Both the position numbers and the translations under genes were made by a program. From Amycolatopsis mongoliensis (GTDB lineage: Bacteria; Actinomycetota; Actinomycetes; Mycobacteriales; Pseudonocardiaceae), in the NCBI RefSeq assembly GCF_030285665.1, contig NZ_CP127295.1, positions 8,122,001 to 8,186,000 on the forward strand: a DNA stretch of 64,000 nucleotides, read 5' to 3'. Numbering within the stretch: the first letter of the stretch is position 1; each line of letters opens with the position of its first letter. The notes under the pieces are model-generated. The model was not told the DNA's origin. It searched no databases and saw only the letters and a list, made by a program, of their open reading frames with translations. This document shows, in pieces, positions 44,883 through 54,700 of the stretch.

Positions 44883-45395
44883 TCACTCGCCCACCTCCCC
44901 GTCGGCCAGCTCCCGCAGCAGATCCAGATGCCCCACGTGCCGCGCCGTCTCCTGGACCACGTGGGCCACCACCCACCGGACCGTGAACTCCCCTCGCCGC
45001 CGGGTCCGGTCGTCCGGCCCCAGCCGGCGCAGCGACTTCTCCGACCGCGCCCACTCGGCCTTGTACGCCGCCACCACCGAAGCCGGCGTGTCGTCCGGAG
45101 CCAGGTCCCAGCTCGGGTCCGGCGATCCCGCCCACAGCGAGGGCAGGTCCGCTCCCCCGGCCTCGATCGACAGCCACCACCGCTCCACCGCGGTCAGGTG
45201 CTTCACCACCCCCAGCGCGCTCAGCCGCGGCGACGTCGAGAACGGCGTCGCCGCGGCCTGCGAAACCGACAGCCCCGCCAGCTTGTTCACCGCCGTCGCA
45301 CGGAGGAACTGCAGGAAGTCCAGCTGAAGACGCAGCTCGTCCCACGCGAGCCGGGCGGGCCACGCACGACGCGTCTTCGAACTCGTGTTCGACAT
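44883..45395 (-). CDS. DinB-like (DUF664) protein
   Basis: The 170-residue protein has the four-helix DinB/DUF664 pattern: DELRLQLDFLQFLRATAVNK, LGVVKHLTAVERWWL with one metal-ligand His, and VVQETARHVGHLDLLRE with the remaining histidines. Members often act as thiol-dependent (mycothiol/bacillithiol) transferases; the exact role is unknown. ATG 45395 is preferred over GTG 45413. It is divergent from the EamA-like gene. Confidence 0.87.
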   Translation of the reverse strand: MSNTSSKTRRAWPARLAWDELRLQLDFLQFLRATAVNKLAGLSVSQAAATPFSTSPRLSALGVVKHLTAVERWWLSIEAGGADLPSLWAGSPDPSWDLAPDDTPASVVAAYKAEWARSEKSLRRLGPDDRTRRRGEFTVRWVVAHVVQETARHVGHLDLLRELADGEVGE

Positions 45396-45430
45396 GACCG
45401 CAAAATACCCCACCGGTCCGACAAAATAGA

Positions 45431-46300
45431 GTGATCGGCATGTGGTGGGGACTTCTCTGCGCCCTCGGCGCCGCGATCGCGTACGGCGTCGCTTCGGTGA
45501 TGCAGTCGGTCGCCGCCCAGGCGACCGTCGACAGCGGCGCCGGCGGCGTCGATCCGAAACTGCTCGTCCGAGTCCTCGGCCAGTGGAAGTTCGTGCTCGG
45601 CCTGTCGCTGGACGTCGTGGGGTTCGCCGCGCAGATCGCAGCGCTGCACGTCCTCCCGCTGTTCGTCGTGCAGGCCGCGCTCGCTGCGAGCCTCGCCGTG
45701 ACCGCCGTCGCCGCCCGGTTCCTCGGCGTCCACCTCGGCAAGAGGGAGTGGGCGGCCGTGGCCGTCGTCTGCGCCGGGCTCGGCCTGCTCGGCGCGGCCG
45801 CCGAGAGCGAGGGATCCGACCCGGTCGGGCTCGGCTTCCGGCTCGGGCTGATCGGCGCGGTCGTCGTGCTGGCCGCGGCCGGGATCGTCGCGGGCAGGGC
45901 AGGCCGCCGCGTGCGGACGCCGGCGCTCGGGCTCGTCGCCGGGCTGAGCTTCGGCGTCGTCGCCATCTCCGGCCGGATCATCCCCAGCCTCGCCCCGCTG
46001 GACCTGCTCACCGACCCGGCCACCTACACCGTGGCGGTCGCGGGCGGGATGGCGATGCTGTTCTACGCGACGGCACTGCAACGCGGGAGCGTCACCACCT
46101 CGACCGCGATGATGGTGCTCGGCGAGACGATCTTCCCGTCGCTGGTCGGTGTGCTCGTCCTCGGCGACCGCACGCGGCCCGGGTTCGCGGTCGCCGCCGT
46201 CGCCGGGTTCGTCCTCGCCGTGGCCGCCGCGCTCGCGCTGGCCCGCTTCGGAGAGCCGGCGACCGAGGCAAGTGAGACGAAGCCGACCGTGTTCCCGTAA
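45431..46300 (+). CDS. EamA-like integral membrane protein
   Basis: The 289-residue protein has about nine hydrophobic helices in a drug/metabolite-transporter-like pattern (WWGLLCALGAAIAYGVASVM, GGMAMLFYATALQRGSVTTS). Substrate is unknown. GTG 45431 and ATG 45440 are both possible starts. The last bases run close to the iron box of the next operon, so it is probably transcribed separately. Confidence 0.82.
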   Translation: MIGMWWGLLCALGAAIAYGVASVMQSVAAQATVDSGAGGVDPKLLVRVLGQWKFVLGLSLDVVGFAAQIAALHVLPLFVVQAALAASLAVTAVAARFLGVHLGKREWAAVAVVCAGLGLLGAAAESEGSDPVGLGFRLGLIGAVVVLAAAGIVAGRAGRRVRTPALGLVAGLSFGVVAISGRIIPSLAPLDLLTDPATYTVAVAGGMAMLFYATALQRGSVTTSTAMMVLGETIFPSLVGVLVLGDRTRPGFAVAAVAGFVLAVAAALALARFGEPATEASETKPTVFP

Positions 46301-46307
46301 CTTCTTT

Positions 46308-46328
46308 ACTTAGACTAGCCTTACCTAT
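46308..46328. promoter_or_regulatory. Iron box before the ABC exporter operon
   Basis: Read on the minus strand the site begins ATAGGTAAGGCTAGTCTAAG, a good match to the IdeR/DmdR consensus TTAGGTTAGGCTNACCTAA. It lies 25 bp before the exporter start. Repression when iron is plentiful is expected. Confidence 0.75.
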
Positions 46329-46353
46329 CCCACGACAGGACAGGGAGGCGCGG

Positions 46354-48024
46354 GTGAGCACGACCGGACGGGAAGTCCTCCGCCGTTCGATCACCGGGCA
46401 ACGACGACCGGTGACCCTCGCGGCGCTGCTGACGGCGTGCCACCAGGGCGGCGAAGCGCTGGTGCCGGTGGTGATCGGCGTGGTGATCGACCGGGCCGTC
46501 GCAGGTGGGTCGGTGAGCACGCTGATCTTCTGGCTGGCGGTGCTGGGCGTCCTGTTCGCCGCGCTGTCGACCAGCTACCGCCTCGGCGCCCGTTTCGGTG
46601 AACGCGCCGCCGAACGCGCTGCCCACGACCTGCGCCTCGACATCGGGCGGCGCGTGCTGCACCCCGGCGGCGGCGCCGAGACCGGCAACCTCGCGGGCGA
46701 GCTCGTCAGCATCGGGACGTCGGACGCCAAGCGGGTCGGCCAGGTCAACGGCGTCCTGCCGTTCGGCGTCGCCGGGCTGGCCGGGCTGCTGGTCAGTGCC
46801 GTCGTGCTGCTGACCATGAGTGTCCCGCTCGGCCTGCTGGTGCTGCTCGGCACACCGCCGATGCTGTACCTGGCGCACCTGATCGGCAAGCCGCTCGAAC
46901 GCCGCAGTGAGGCCGAACAGGAGCGGTCCGCCTTCGCCTCGGGCGTGGCCACGGACCTCGTCGCCGGCCTGCGCGTGCTCAAGGGCGTCGGCGCCGAACG
47001 CGCCGCCGTCGACCGCTACCGCCGCACCAGCCAGGACTCGCTCCGGGCGACGTTGCGCGCGGCGCGGGCCCAGGCCTGGCACAACGGCGCGCTGCTCGCG
47101 CTGACCGGCATCTTCATCGCGGTCGTCGCGCTCGTCGGCGGGAACCTCGCGGCGGCGGGCGACATCAGCGTCGGCGACCTCGTCGCCGCGGTCGGGCTCG
47201 CGCAGTACCTGATCACTCCGTTCTCGATCTTTTCGTGGGTCAACGGCGAGCTCGCGCAGGGCCGCGCGTCGGCCGCGCGCATCGCCGACGTGCTGAACGC
47301 GCCGCCCGCCGTCGACGCCGGCGAGGCCACGATCCCGGCTCCGGCCGCGGGGCACGTCCGGCTTTCCGCGCTCGGCCGGGGCGCGCTGCGCGACGTCGGC
47401 TTCGAAGCCCGCCCGGGTGAGCTGCTCGGCGTCGTCGCCACCGACCCGGCCGCCGCGACCGACCTCCTCGACTGCCTCGGCCGCGCCGCCGACCCCGCGA
47501 CCGGCTCGGTGTCGGTCGACGCGGTCGACCTGTCCACTGTGGACCCGAGCCGGGTCCGTGAGGTGGTGCTGGTGGCCGCGCACGACGCGGACCTGTTCGC
47601 CGGGACGGTCGCCGAGAACTTCGCCACCGGGCCGCTCAGCGAAGAAGCGATGTCCGCGGCCGCGGTCGACGAGGTGGCCGGCGCACTGCCCGACGGCGTC
47701 GCGACCGAAGTCACCGAACGCGGGCGGTCGCTGTCGGGCGGGCAGCGGCAGCGGGTCGCGCTCGCCCGCGCGCTCGCCGTCGACGCACCGGTGCTCGTGC
47801 TGCACGACCCGACGACCGCCGTCGACACCGTCACCGAGGCCCGGATCGCCGCGGGCCTGGCCGCACTGCGGCGCGGCCGCACGACCATCCTCGTGACCAC
47901 CAGCCCGGCGCTGCTCGCCGCGGCCGACCGCGTCGTCCTCCTCGACGACGGGCGGATCGCGGGCGAAGGCAGCCACGCCGAGCTGGCCGGTCGCGCCGAC
48001 TACCGGGCGGCGGTGCTGTCATGA
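46354..48024 (+). CDS. Siderophore-type ABC exporter subunit 1, degenerate nucleotide site
   Basis: The 556-residue half-transporter has six helices (about 20-300) and an ATPase domain. Its Walker A is destroyed (VVATDPAAATDLLDCL in place of GXXGXGKST) and Walker B ends HDPTT without the catalytic Glu, but the signature LSGGQRQRVALARAL is perfect. Together with the next gene it should form a heterodimer with one active ATP site. GGGAGG precedes GTG 46354. An iron box upstream links it to siderophore traffic. Confidence 0.88.
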   Translation: MSTTGREVLRRSITGQRRPVTLAALLTACHQGGEALVPVVIGVVIDRAVAGGSVSTLIFWLAVLGVLFAALSTSYRLGARFGERAAERAAHDLRLDIGRRVLHPGGGAETGNLAGELVSIGTSDAKRVGQVNGVLPFGVAGLAGLLVSAVVLLTMSVPLGLLVLLGTPPMLYLAHLIGKPLERRSEAEQERSAFASGVATDLVAGLRVLKGVGAERAAVDRYRRTSQDSLRATLRAARAQAWHNGALLALTGIFIAVVALVGGNLAAAGDISVGDLVAAVGLAQYLITPFSIFSWVNGELAQGRASAARIADVLNAPPAVDAGEATIPAPAAGHVRLSALGRGALRDVGFEARPGELLGVVATDPAAATDLLDCLGRAADPATGSVSVDAVDLSTVDPSRVREVVLVAAHDADLFAGTVAENFATGPLSEEAMSAAAVDEVAGALPDGVATEVTERGRSLSGGQRQRVALARALAVDAPVLVLHDPTTAVDTVTEARIAAGLAALRRGRTTILVTTSPALLAAADRVVLLDDGRIAGEGSHAELAGRADYRAAVLS

Positions 48025-49772
48025 CCCACGAACTCCTCCCCGTGGCGGACGGCCGCCGGGTCCGCGCCGTCGTCGGCGAGCTCGCCGGCCGGTCGAAGGG
48101 GCGTGCCGCGGCCGCGTTCACGATGCTGGTCGCGGCCACCGCGATCGGGCTGCTCACCGCTCCCCTGCTCGGCCGGGTCGTCGACCTCGTCGCGACGCGG
48201 CGGCCGGCGGCCGACCTGGTCACGCCGGTCGTCGGGCTGGTGCTCGTCGCGGTCGCGCAGGCCATCGCGACCGCCATCGGCGTGTCACTGGTGGCGCGGC
48301 TGGGCGAAACGATCCTGGCCGAGCTGCGCGAGCGCTTCGTCGAGCGGGCGCTCGGGCTGCCGCTCGAACAGCTCGAGCGCGCCGGGTCCGGCGACCTCAC
48401 CACGCGCGTGACGAACGACGTCTCGGTCGTCGCCGAAGCCGTCCGGCAGGCGCTGCCCGAGCTGGGCCGCTCGGTGCTGACGGTCGTGCTGACGCTGGGT
48501 GCGCTGGCCGTGCTCGACTGGCGGTTCCTGCTGGCCGCGCTGGTCGCCGTGCCGATCCAGCTGTGGACCGTGCGCTGGTACGTGCCGCGCGCGAAGCCGC
48601 TGTACGCGAGCCAGCGCGAGGCCGTCGGCGCGCAACAGCAGCAGCTGCTGGACACCATCGGCGGCGCGAAGACGGTCCGCGCGTTCCGGCTGGCGGACAC
48701 GCACCTGGAGCGGGTGCGGCAGCGGTCGGACACGGCCGTCGGCCTGGCGCTGCGCGGGATCCGGCTGGTGACGCGGTTCTACGCGCGGCTCAACCTCGCG
48801 GAGTTCGTCGGGCTGTCCGCCGTGCTGGCCGTCGGGTTCCTGCTGGTCGGGGCGGACGCGGTGACGGTCGGCGTGGCGACGGCCGCGGCGTTGTACTTCC
48901 ACAGCCTGTTCGGGCCGATCACGACCGCCCTGGCCCTGGTCGACGACGCGCAGGCGGCCGCGGCCGGCCTCGCGCGGCTGATCGGCGTCGCCGACCTGCC
49001 CGCCGAGACGTCACCCGCGCGGCCGACCCGGCCGGTGGACGCGTCGGTGAAGACGGCGGCGGCCGGCTACTCCTATGTGGACGGTCACCCGGTGCTGCGC
49101 GACATCGACCTCGGCGTCGCGCCCGGCGAGCGGGTCGCGCTGGTCGGGGCGAGCGGCGCCGGGAAGACGACGCTGGCCAAGCTGATCGCCGGGATCCACC
49201 GCCCGGACACGGGTTCGGTGGCGCTCGGCGGGGTGGCGTTGGAGGAACTCGGCCCGGAGGCCACGCGCCGGACGGTCGCGCTGATCAGCCAGGAGGTGCA
49301 CGTCTTCGCCGGGCCGCTGGCCGAGGACCTCCGCCTCGCGCGCCCGTCGGCGTCCGACGCGGACCTGCGGGCGGCGCTGGCGAAGGTGGGCGCACTGTCC
49401 TGGGTGGACAGTCTGCCGTCCGGGCTGGACACGGTCGTCGGCGAGGGCGGGCACCAGCTGACGGTGACCCAGGCCCAGCAGCTCGCGCTGGTCCGGCTGG
49501 TGCTGGCCGACCCGCCGATCGCGATCCTCGACGAAGCCACGGCGGAGGCGGGCAGCGCGGGTTCGCGGGTCCTGGAGTCGGCGGCCGCGGCCGCCCTCGA
49601 AGGCCGGACGGCGCTGGTGGTGGCCCACCGCCTCACCCAGGCGGCGGCGTCCGACCGGATCGTGGTCCTCGACGCGGGCACCGTGGTGGAGTCCGGAACG
49701 CACGACGACCTGGTTGCGGCGGGCGGCCAGTACGCGAAGCTCTGGGCGGCCTGGTCGGGTCAGCGCACCTGA
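48021..49772 (+). CDS. Siderophore-type ABC exporter subunit 2, active Walker motifs
   Basis: The 583-residue half-transporter has six helices and an ATPase domain with intact Walker A (LVGASGAGKTTLAKLIAG) and Walker B (AILDEATAE). Its signature is degenerate (VTQAQQLALVRL). The defects are complementary to subunit 1, so the active site forms from this Walker A/B and the partner's signature. ATG 48021 overlaps the first gene's stop (ATGA). Export of the NRPS product, or IrtAB-like import, is the probable role. Confidence 0.9.
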   Translation: MTHELLPVADGRRVRAVVGELAGRSKGRAAAAFTMLVAATAIGLLTAPLLGRVVDLVATRRPAADLVTPVVGLVLVAVAQAIATAIGVSLVARLGETILAELRERFVERALGLPLEQLERAGSGDLTTRVTNDVSVVAEAVRQALPELGRSVLTVVLTLGALAVLDWRFLLAALVAVPIQLWTVRWYVPRAKPLYASQREAVGAQQQQLLDTIGGAKTVRAFRLADTHLERVRQRSDTAVGLALRGIRLVTRFYARLNLAEFVGLSAVLAVGFLLVGADAVTVGVATAAALYFHSLFGPITTALALVDDAQAAAAGLARLIGVADLPAETSPARPTRPVDASVKTAAAGYSYVDGHPVLRDIDLGVAPGERVALVGASGAGKTTLAKLIAGIHRPDTGSVALGGVALEELGPEATRRTVALISQEVHVFAGPLAEDLRLARPSASDADLRAALAKVGALSWVDSLPSGLDTVVGEGGHQLTVTQAQQLALVRLVLADPPIAILDEATAEAGSAGSRVLESAAAAALEGRTALVVAHRLTQAAASDRIVVLDAGTVVESGTHDDLVAAGGQYAKLWAAWSGQRT

Positions 49773-49784
49773 CGCCGTGTCGTC

Positions 49785-49902
49785 TCCCCCATCACGCGTG
49801 TCGACCTCCTGATCACGCGTGTCGACCCTTCCCGCACACGGGACTCGCGTGGTTGAAGGGGCATCTCGCGTGATTGGAGAGGCATCACGGGTGATTGAAC
49901 GG
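49785..49902. repeat. Cluster of short direct and inverted repeats after the exporter operon
   Basis: ATCACGCGTGTCGACC occurs twice about 22 bp apart near 49792-49829, and related inverted copies (TCTCGCGTGATTGGA, ATCACGGGTGATTGAAC) follow up to 49900. The set forms a large imperfect palindrome. No coding potential was seen. Confidence 0.6.
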
Positions 49903-49941
49903 ACGACACGCCGGGAGCCTGAGTGGCTCCCGGCGTGTCGT
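49903..49941. terminator. Strong bidirectional terminator
   Basis: A perfect 17-bp stem (49903-49919 with 49925-49941) closes a five-base loop, TGAGT. It lies 13 bp from the mbtH stop and after the convergent exporter operon, so it can end both transcripts. Confidence 0.85.
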
Positions 49942-49953
49942 GGGCGGGCAGGG

Positions 49954-50163
49954 TCAGGTGTCCATGGCGTCGGCCAGGGACTTGGGGCGCATGTCCGTCC
50001 AGTTCGCTTCGACGTGGTCGAGGCACTCCTGGCGGCCCGCGGGGCCGAAGGCGACCGTCCAGCCGGCCGGGACCTCCACGAACTCCGGCCACAGGCTGTG
50101 CTGGTTCTCCGCGTTGACCAGCACCAGGTACGTGCCGGCCGGGTCTTCGAACGGGTTGGTCAT
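49954..50163 (-). CDS. mbtH: MbtH-family NRPS partner protein
   Basis: The 69-residue protein is a typical MbtH-like protein: [34 protein letters not shown] and the ending [10 protein letters not shown]. These proteins bind and solubilise adenylation domains. GGAGG precedes ATG 50163. It follows the binding-protein gene by 11 bp, in the iron-controlled operon, and presumably serves the NRPS on the right. Confidence 0.96.
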   Translation of the reverse strand: MTNPFEDPAGTYLVLVNAENQHSLWPEFVEVPAGWTVAFGPAGRQECLDHVEANWTDMRPKSLADAMDT

Positions 50164-50174
50164 GCCGGGCCTCC

Positions 50175-51197
50175 TCAGGCGGTGATGTCCGTGCGGGCGC
50201 CCTGGACGACCTCGGTCAGCTTCCGGATGACCGGGGCCGCGAGCACCGGGTTGAACCGGGGTTCGGTCGACCAGTCGGCGAGCTGGTTCGCCTTCACCGC
50301 GGGCAGTTGCGCCCACGTCGGGATCGCGGCCAGCTGCTGGCGCGACAGTGCGTACGTGCGGCTGTCGGTCAGGATCAGGTCCGCCGGGTACTTGCCGGCC
50401 TGCTCCCAGCTGAGCGTCTCGAAGTAGTCGTCCGAGCCGGCGCCGTTGACGATGTCCAGGCCCAGGTCCCGGTAGTACGCCAGGTCCGCGAAGAACTCCG
50501 GCTTGCAGACGTACAGGTTGTCCTTGTCGCTGGACACCACGAGGACCTTGAGGCCGGGCTTGGCCTTGATCGCCGCCTTCAGGTCGTCGGACGCCTTCCG
50601 GAAGTCGTCCTTGCCCTTCTTGATGACGTCGGAGTTCGCGTCGCCGCCGAGCGCCACGGCGAGCTGCTCGTACCGCTCGATCACCTTCGGCAGCGTGACC
50701 TTGTACTCCGAGAGCGCGACGATCGGCGCGATCTGCTGCACCTTGGGGCCGAGGTCGTCCTTGAGCACCCACAGGTCGGTCGGCTTGGCGCCGGTGAGGC
50801 CGGTGATCACGAGGTCCGGCTTGAGCGCCGCGAACTTCTCCATGCTGAAGTCGTCCCAGGCGTTGCCGATCGACGTCACGGCGTTCAGGTCGATGTTGCC
50901 GGCCTGGATCTCCTTGGTGCCGTCGGCCGTCTTCTGCGGGCCGAACACGCCGAGCGGGCGGACCCCGTAGTCCCACAGCGCGGCGGCGGAGCTGACGTAG
51001 GCCACGACGCGGGTCGGACGCTGGTCGCGAGCCGCCTTCTGCCCGCGGTCGTCGGTGAACTCCCACGGGCCGGAAGAAGCGGCGGGCTTGTCCTCGCCGC
51101 TGCCGCACGCGGTCAACGCGGCGGCCGCGGCGAGCCCGCCCGCCCCGATCAGGAATCCCCGCCGGCTGAGCCCGGCGGCGCCTTGAAACACGGACAT
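50175..51197 (-). CDS. Ferric-siderophore substrate-binding lipoprotein
   Basis: The 340-residue protein has a Tat-type signal ([11 protein letters not shown]) with lipobox LTAC (Cys31) and a FecB/FhuD-like two-lobe fold: [40 protein letters not shown], and [16 protein letters not shown]. It captures the ferric siderophore outside the membrane. ATG 51197 is chosen because the signal starts there. The permease and ATPase for uptake are not in the window. Its promoter carries an iron box. Confidence 0.92.
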   Translation of the reverse strand: MSVFQGAAGLSRRGFLIGAGGLAAAAALTACGSGEDKPAASSGPWEFTDDRGQKAARDQRPTRVVAYVSSAAALWDYGVRPLGVFGPQKTADGTKEIQAGNIDLNAVTSIGNAWDDFSMEKFAALKPDLVITGLTGAKPTDLWVLKDDLGPKVQQIAPIVALSEYKVTLPKVIERYEQLAVALGGDANSDVIKKGKDDFRKASDDLKAAIKAKPGLKVLVVSSDKDNLYVCKPEFFADLAYYRDLGLDIVNGAGSDDYFETLSWEQAGKYPADLILTDSRTYALSRQQLAAIPTWAQLPAVKANQLADWSTEPRFNPVLAAPVIRKLTEVVQGARTDITA

Positions 51198-51217
51198 GTG
51201 CACCTCTCGCCAGCTTT

Positions 51218-51256
51218 TTAGGATAGGCACACCTTATTTAGGTGAGGCTGCCGAAA
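51218..51256. promoter_or_regulatory. Iron box(es) before the binding-protein operon
   Basis: TTAGGATAGGCACACCTTA (51218-51236) matches the IdeR/DmdR consensus closely. A partial second copy, TTAGGTGAGGCTGCC, starts at 51238. The site is about 20 bp upstream of the siderophore-binding protein start and after the panD stop. Confidence 0.85.
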
Positions 51257-51295
51257 GCAACCGTCGCGACCGACCTGTGTCCACCCCCACCTGCG

Positions 51296-51706
51296 TCAAT
51301 TCCGGCCCGACAACTGGGCTTGCGCGCCGGGCACCGGCTCGGCCGGGTCGTGTCCCAGGTGGACCTGGCGGTTGTCCGCGTCCACGTGCACGACGCGCGG
51401 CCGGTGCCCGGCGCGCTCGGCCTCGTCGACCTGGGCGTAGGTGATGATGATGACGAGGTCCCCGGGGTGCACGAGGTGCGCGGCCGCGCCGTTGACACCG
51501 ATGACTCCGGTGCCTGGTTCGCCGGTGATGGCGTAGGTCTCGAGCCGGGCGCCGTTGGTGATGTCGACGATCTGGACCTGCTCGCCTTCGACGATGTCCG
51601 CGGCGGCCATCAGGTCGGCGTCGATGGTCAGCGAGCCGACGTAGTGCAGGTCGGCCTGGGTCACCGTGGCGCGGTGGATCTTGGCGTTCATCAGGGTGCG
51701 CTGCAT
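51296..51706 (-). CDS. panD: Aspartate 1-decarboxylase in the NRPS operon
   Basis: The 136-residue proenzyme is full length, beginning [20 protein letters not shown], with the self-cleavage pair Gly24-Ser25 in HYVGSL that generates the pyruvoyl group, and [20 protein letters not shown]. It makes beta-alanine from aspartate. The ATG (51706-51704) shares a base with the NRPS stop (TGATG), so it is translated with the NRPS. This is unlike housekeeping panD, which sits with panC or panB, and suggests beta-alanine supply for the siderophore or for phosphopantetheine. Confidence 0.95.
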   Translation of the reverse strand: MQRTLMNAKIHRATVTQADLHYVGSLTIDADLMAAADIVEGEQVQIVDITNGARLETYAITGEPGTGVIGVNGAAAHLVHPGDLVIIITYAQVDEAERAGHRPRVVHVDADNRQVHLGHDPAEPVPGAQAQLSGRN

Positions 51707-54700
51707 CAGCTTCCTCGTGTCTCGGTCATCAGCGCGGCGAGTCCGGCCGCGGTGGGGGTACGGAAGAACTCGGCGATCGGGAGCTCGGTCCCGAGCCGCT
51801 CGGTGATCCGGTTGCGCAGGACCACCAGCAGCATGGAATGCCCGCCGAGGGCGAACAGGTCGTCGTCGGCGCCGACGGCGGCGACGTCCAAGACCTCCGC
51901 GAAGACTTCGCAGAGGGTCTTCTCCAACGGCGTTTCGGGGGCCCGGCCGCGGGTCTCGAACCCGGGCACCGGCAGGGCGGCCTTGTCGAGCTTCCCGTTG
52001 GACGTCACCGGAAACGCGTCGAGGGGTACGATCGCCGCGGGCACCATGTACTCGGGCAGCGACCGGGCCACGAACTCCCGCAGCCGCACCGGATCCGCGC
52101 TCGCCGGGGTGGTGTAGGCGACCAGCCGCTTGTCCCGGTCTTCGCGGACGACGACGAGCGCCTGCTCGACGTCGTCGTGCCGGGCCAGGGCCGTCTCGAT
52201 CTCGCCCGGCTCGATCCGGAAGCCACGGATCTTGACCTGGTCGTCGGTGCGGCCGAGGTACTCGAGCTGCCCGTCGGGCCGCCACCGCACCAGGTCGCCG
52301 GTGCGGTACATCCGCTCCCCCGGCGGTCCGTACGGGTCGGCGACGAACCGCTCGGCGGTGAGCGCGGGACGCTCGTGGTAGCCGCGGGCCAGCCCGGCGC
52401 CGGCCAGGTACAGCTCGCCGGGCACACCCGCCGGGACCGGGCTCAGGCCGTCGTCGAGGACGTACGCGCGGGCGTTGTGCACCGGGCGCCCGACCACCGG
52501 CCGGTCGGCGTCGGCGAACCGGCCGACGAGGGCGTCCACGGTGGCCTCGGTCGGGCCGTAGAGGTTGTACGCCTCGGTTCCCGGCATCGACCGCAGCGAC
52601 TCCCACAGCGGCTGCGACACCGCTTCGCCGCCGACGCCGACGACCGCGAGAGCGCACTTCCCGTCTTCGACGACCCCGGCCACGGCCAGCTGCGTGAAGT
52701 GCGACGGCGTCAGCTCCAGGAAGTCGAGCCCGCGTTCGCGCACCACCGCGGCGAGGCGATCGGGGTCGCGGCGCGTGTCGTCGTCGACGACGTGCACCTC
52801 GTGCCCGTCGAGCAGCCACAGCTGCGGCTGCCAGGAGGCGTCGAAGAAGAACGCCCACGCGTGCCCGACCCGCAGCCGCCGCCCGCCCGCGGCCGCCACC
52901 GCGGGGCGGTAGAGCGTCTCGCGGTGGCTGTGGAACAGGTTCACCAGCCCGGAATGCGGGATCACCACGCCCTTCGGCTTGCCCGTGGAACCGGACGTGT
53001 AGAGCACGTACGCCGGGTTCGCGGGCGACGGCGGAGTCAGCGTCGCGACAGTGTCCACAATGTCCTCGACGAAGAGCGCACCGGGAACCGGCGAGGCCAC
53101 GGCGCGGCTGGTCAGGACCAGTGCGGCACCGGAGTCGGCGAGGATCGCCGAGATCCGGTCCGCCGGCTGGTCCGGGTCCACCGGCAGGTAAGCCGCGCCC
53201 GCCTTGAACACGCCGAAGATCGCTTCGACGACGGCCGCGGACCGCGGCAGCACGAGCGCGACCACCGACTCGGGACCGGCACCGTGCGACGTCAGCCAGC
53301 GTGCGAGGCGGTCGGTCCTCGTCGCGAACTCCGCGAAGGTGACACTGCCGGAAGCGTCGCTCAGCGCGGTCGCGCCCGGCGTCGCCGCCACCTGTGCGGC
53401 CAGCCGGTCGACCACCGTCGGCGCGGAAGTCGTCAGCGGTGCTCCACGCCCCCACTCGGCGATGATCCGGTGCCGCTCGGCCGCGTCCAGGACGTCGATC
53501 CGGCTCAGCGGCCGGTCCGGGTCGGCGACGACGGCCGCCATCAGCCGGACCAGGCGTTCGGTGAGCGTCCGGGCGGTCGGCTCGTCGAAGAGGTCGAGGC
53601 TGAACTCGAGGTCGCCCTCGATGCCTTCGGGGGTTTCGACGAGGTCGAAGGACAGGTCGAACTTCGCCTGCCGCAGCCCGGTGTCCCGGTAGGACGCGTC
53701 GAGGCCGAGCAGCCGCTCCGGCTCCGAGCCCGCGTGGTAGACCGCGAGCATGACCTGGAACAGCGGGTGCCGGGCCAGCGACCGAGCCGGGTTGAGCAGC
53801 TCGACAAGGTGCTCGAACGGCAGGTCCTGGTGGGCGTACGCGGCCAGGTCGGCCTCGCGGACACGGGCCAGGAGCTCCCGGAACGTCGGGTCGCCGTAGG
53901 TGTCGGTGCGCAGGACCAGGGTGTTGACGAAGAACCCGGCGAGGTCCTCCAGCGCGTGGTCCGTGCGGCCGGCCACCGGTGTGCCGAGCGGGATGTCGGT
54001 GCCCGCGCCGAGCCTGGTCAGCAGGGCCGCGAGCGCCGCCTGCAGCACCATGAACGTGCTGGTGTCGCTGCCGTGGGCCAGCTCGCGCAGGCCGCGGTGG
54101 ACGTCGCCGGGCACGGTGAACGGCACGGCGGCGCCGCGGTTCGTCGAGCGTGCCGGGCGGGGCCGGTCCGCCGGGAGCGCCAGCTCGTCCGGGATCCCGG
54201 CGAGGGTGTCCCGCCAGAACGCCGCCTGCGCGCCGAGGACGCTGTCCGGGTCGTCGGCGCGGCCGAACATCTCGCGCTGCCACAGCGTGTAGTCCGCGTA
54301 CTGCACCGGCAACGGCATCCACTGTGGACACTCACCGCGCAGGCGTGCCGCGTACGCGGTGTCGAGGTCCCGCTTCAACGGCGGCAGCGACCAGCCGTCG
54401 CCCGCGATGTGGTGCACCAGCAGCACGAACACGTGCCGCTCGGGCCCGGTCGAGACGAGCGTCGCGCGGATCGGGATCTCGGCGTCGAGGGTGAAGCAGT
54501 ACGACGCCGCGGCGGTGACGCTCTCTTCGAGATCGGTCGCCGTTTCGGTGACCAGGACCGGCCGCGCGCGTTCGTCGCCCGGGTCCAGCACCACCTGCCG
54601 GGGCGTGCCCTGCTCTTCGACCAGGATCGTCCGGAGGACTTCGTGCCGGGCGACGACGTCGGCGAGCGCGGCCCGCAAGGCGTCGGCGTCGACCGGTCCG

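Noticed and set aside
49785..49902. CRISPR array
   Set aside because: Repeats are few, short, imperfect and partly inverted, with no regular spacers and no cas genes in the window.
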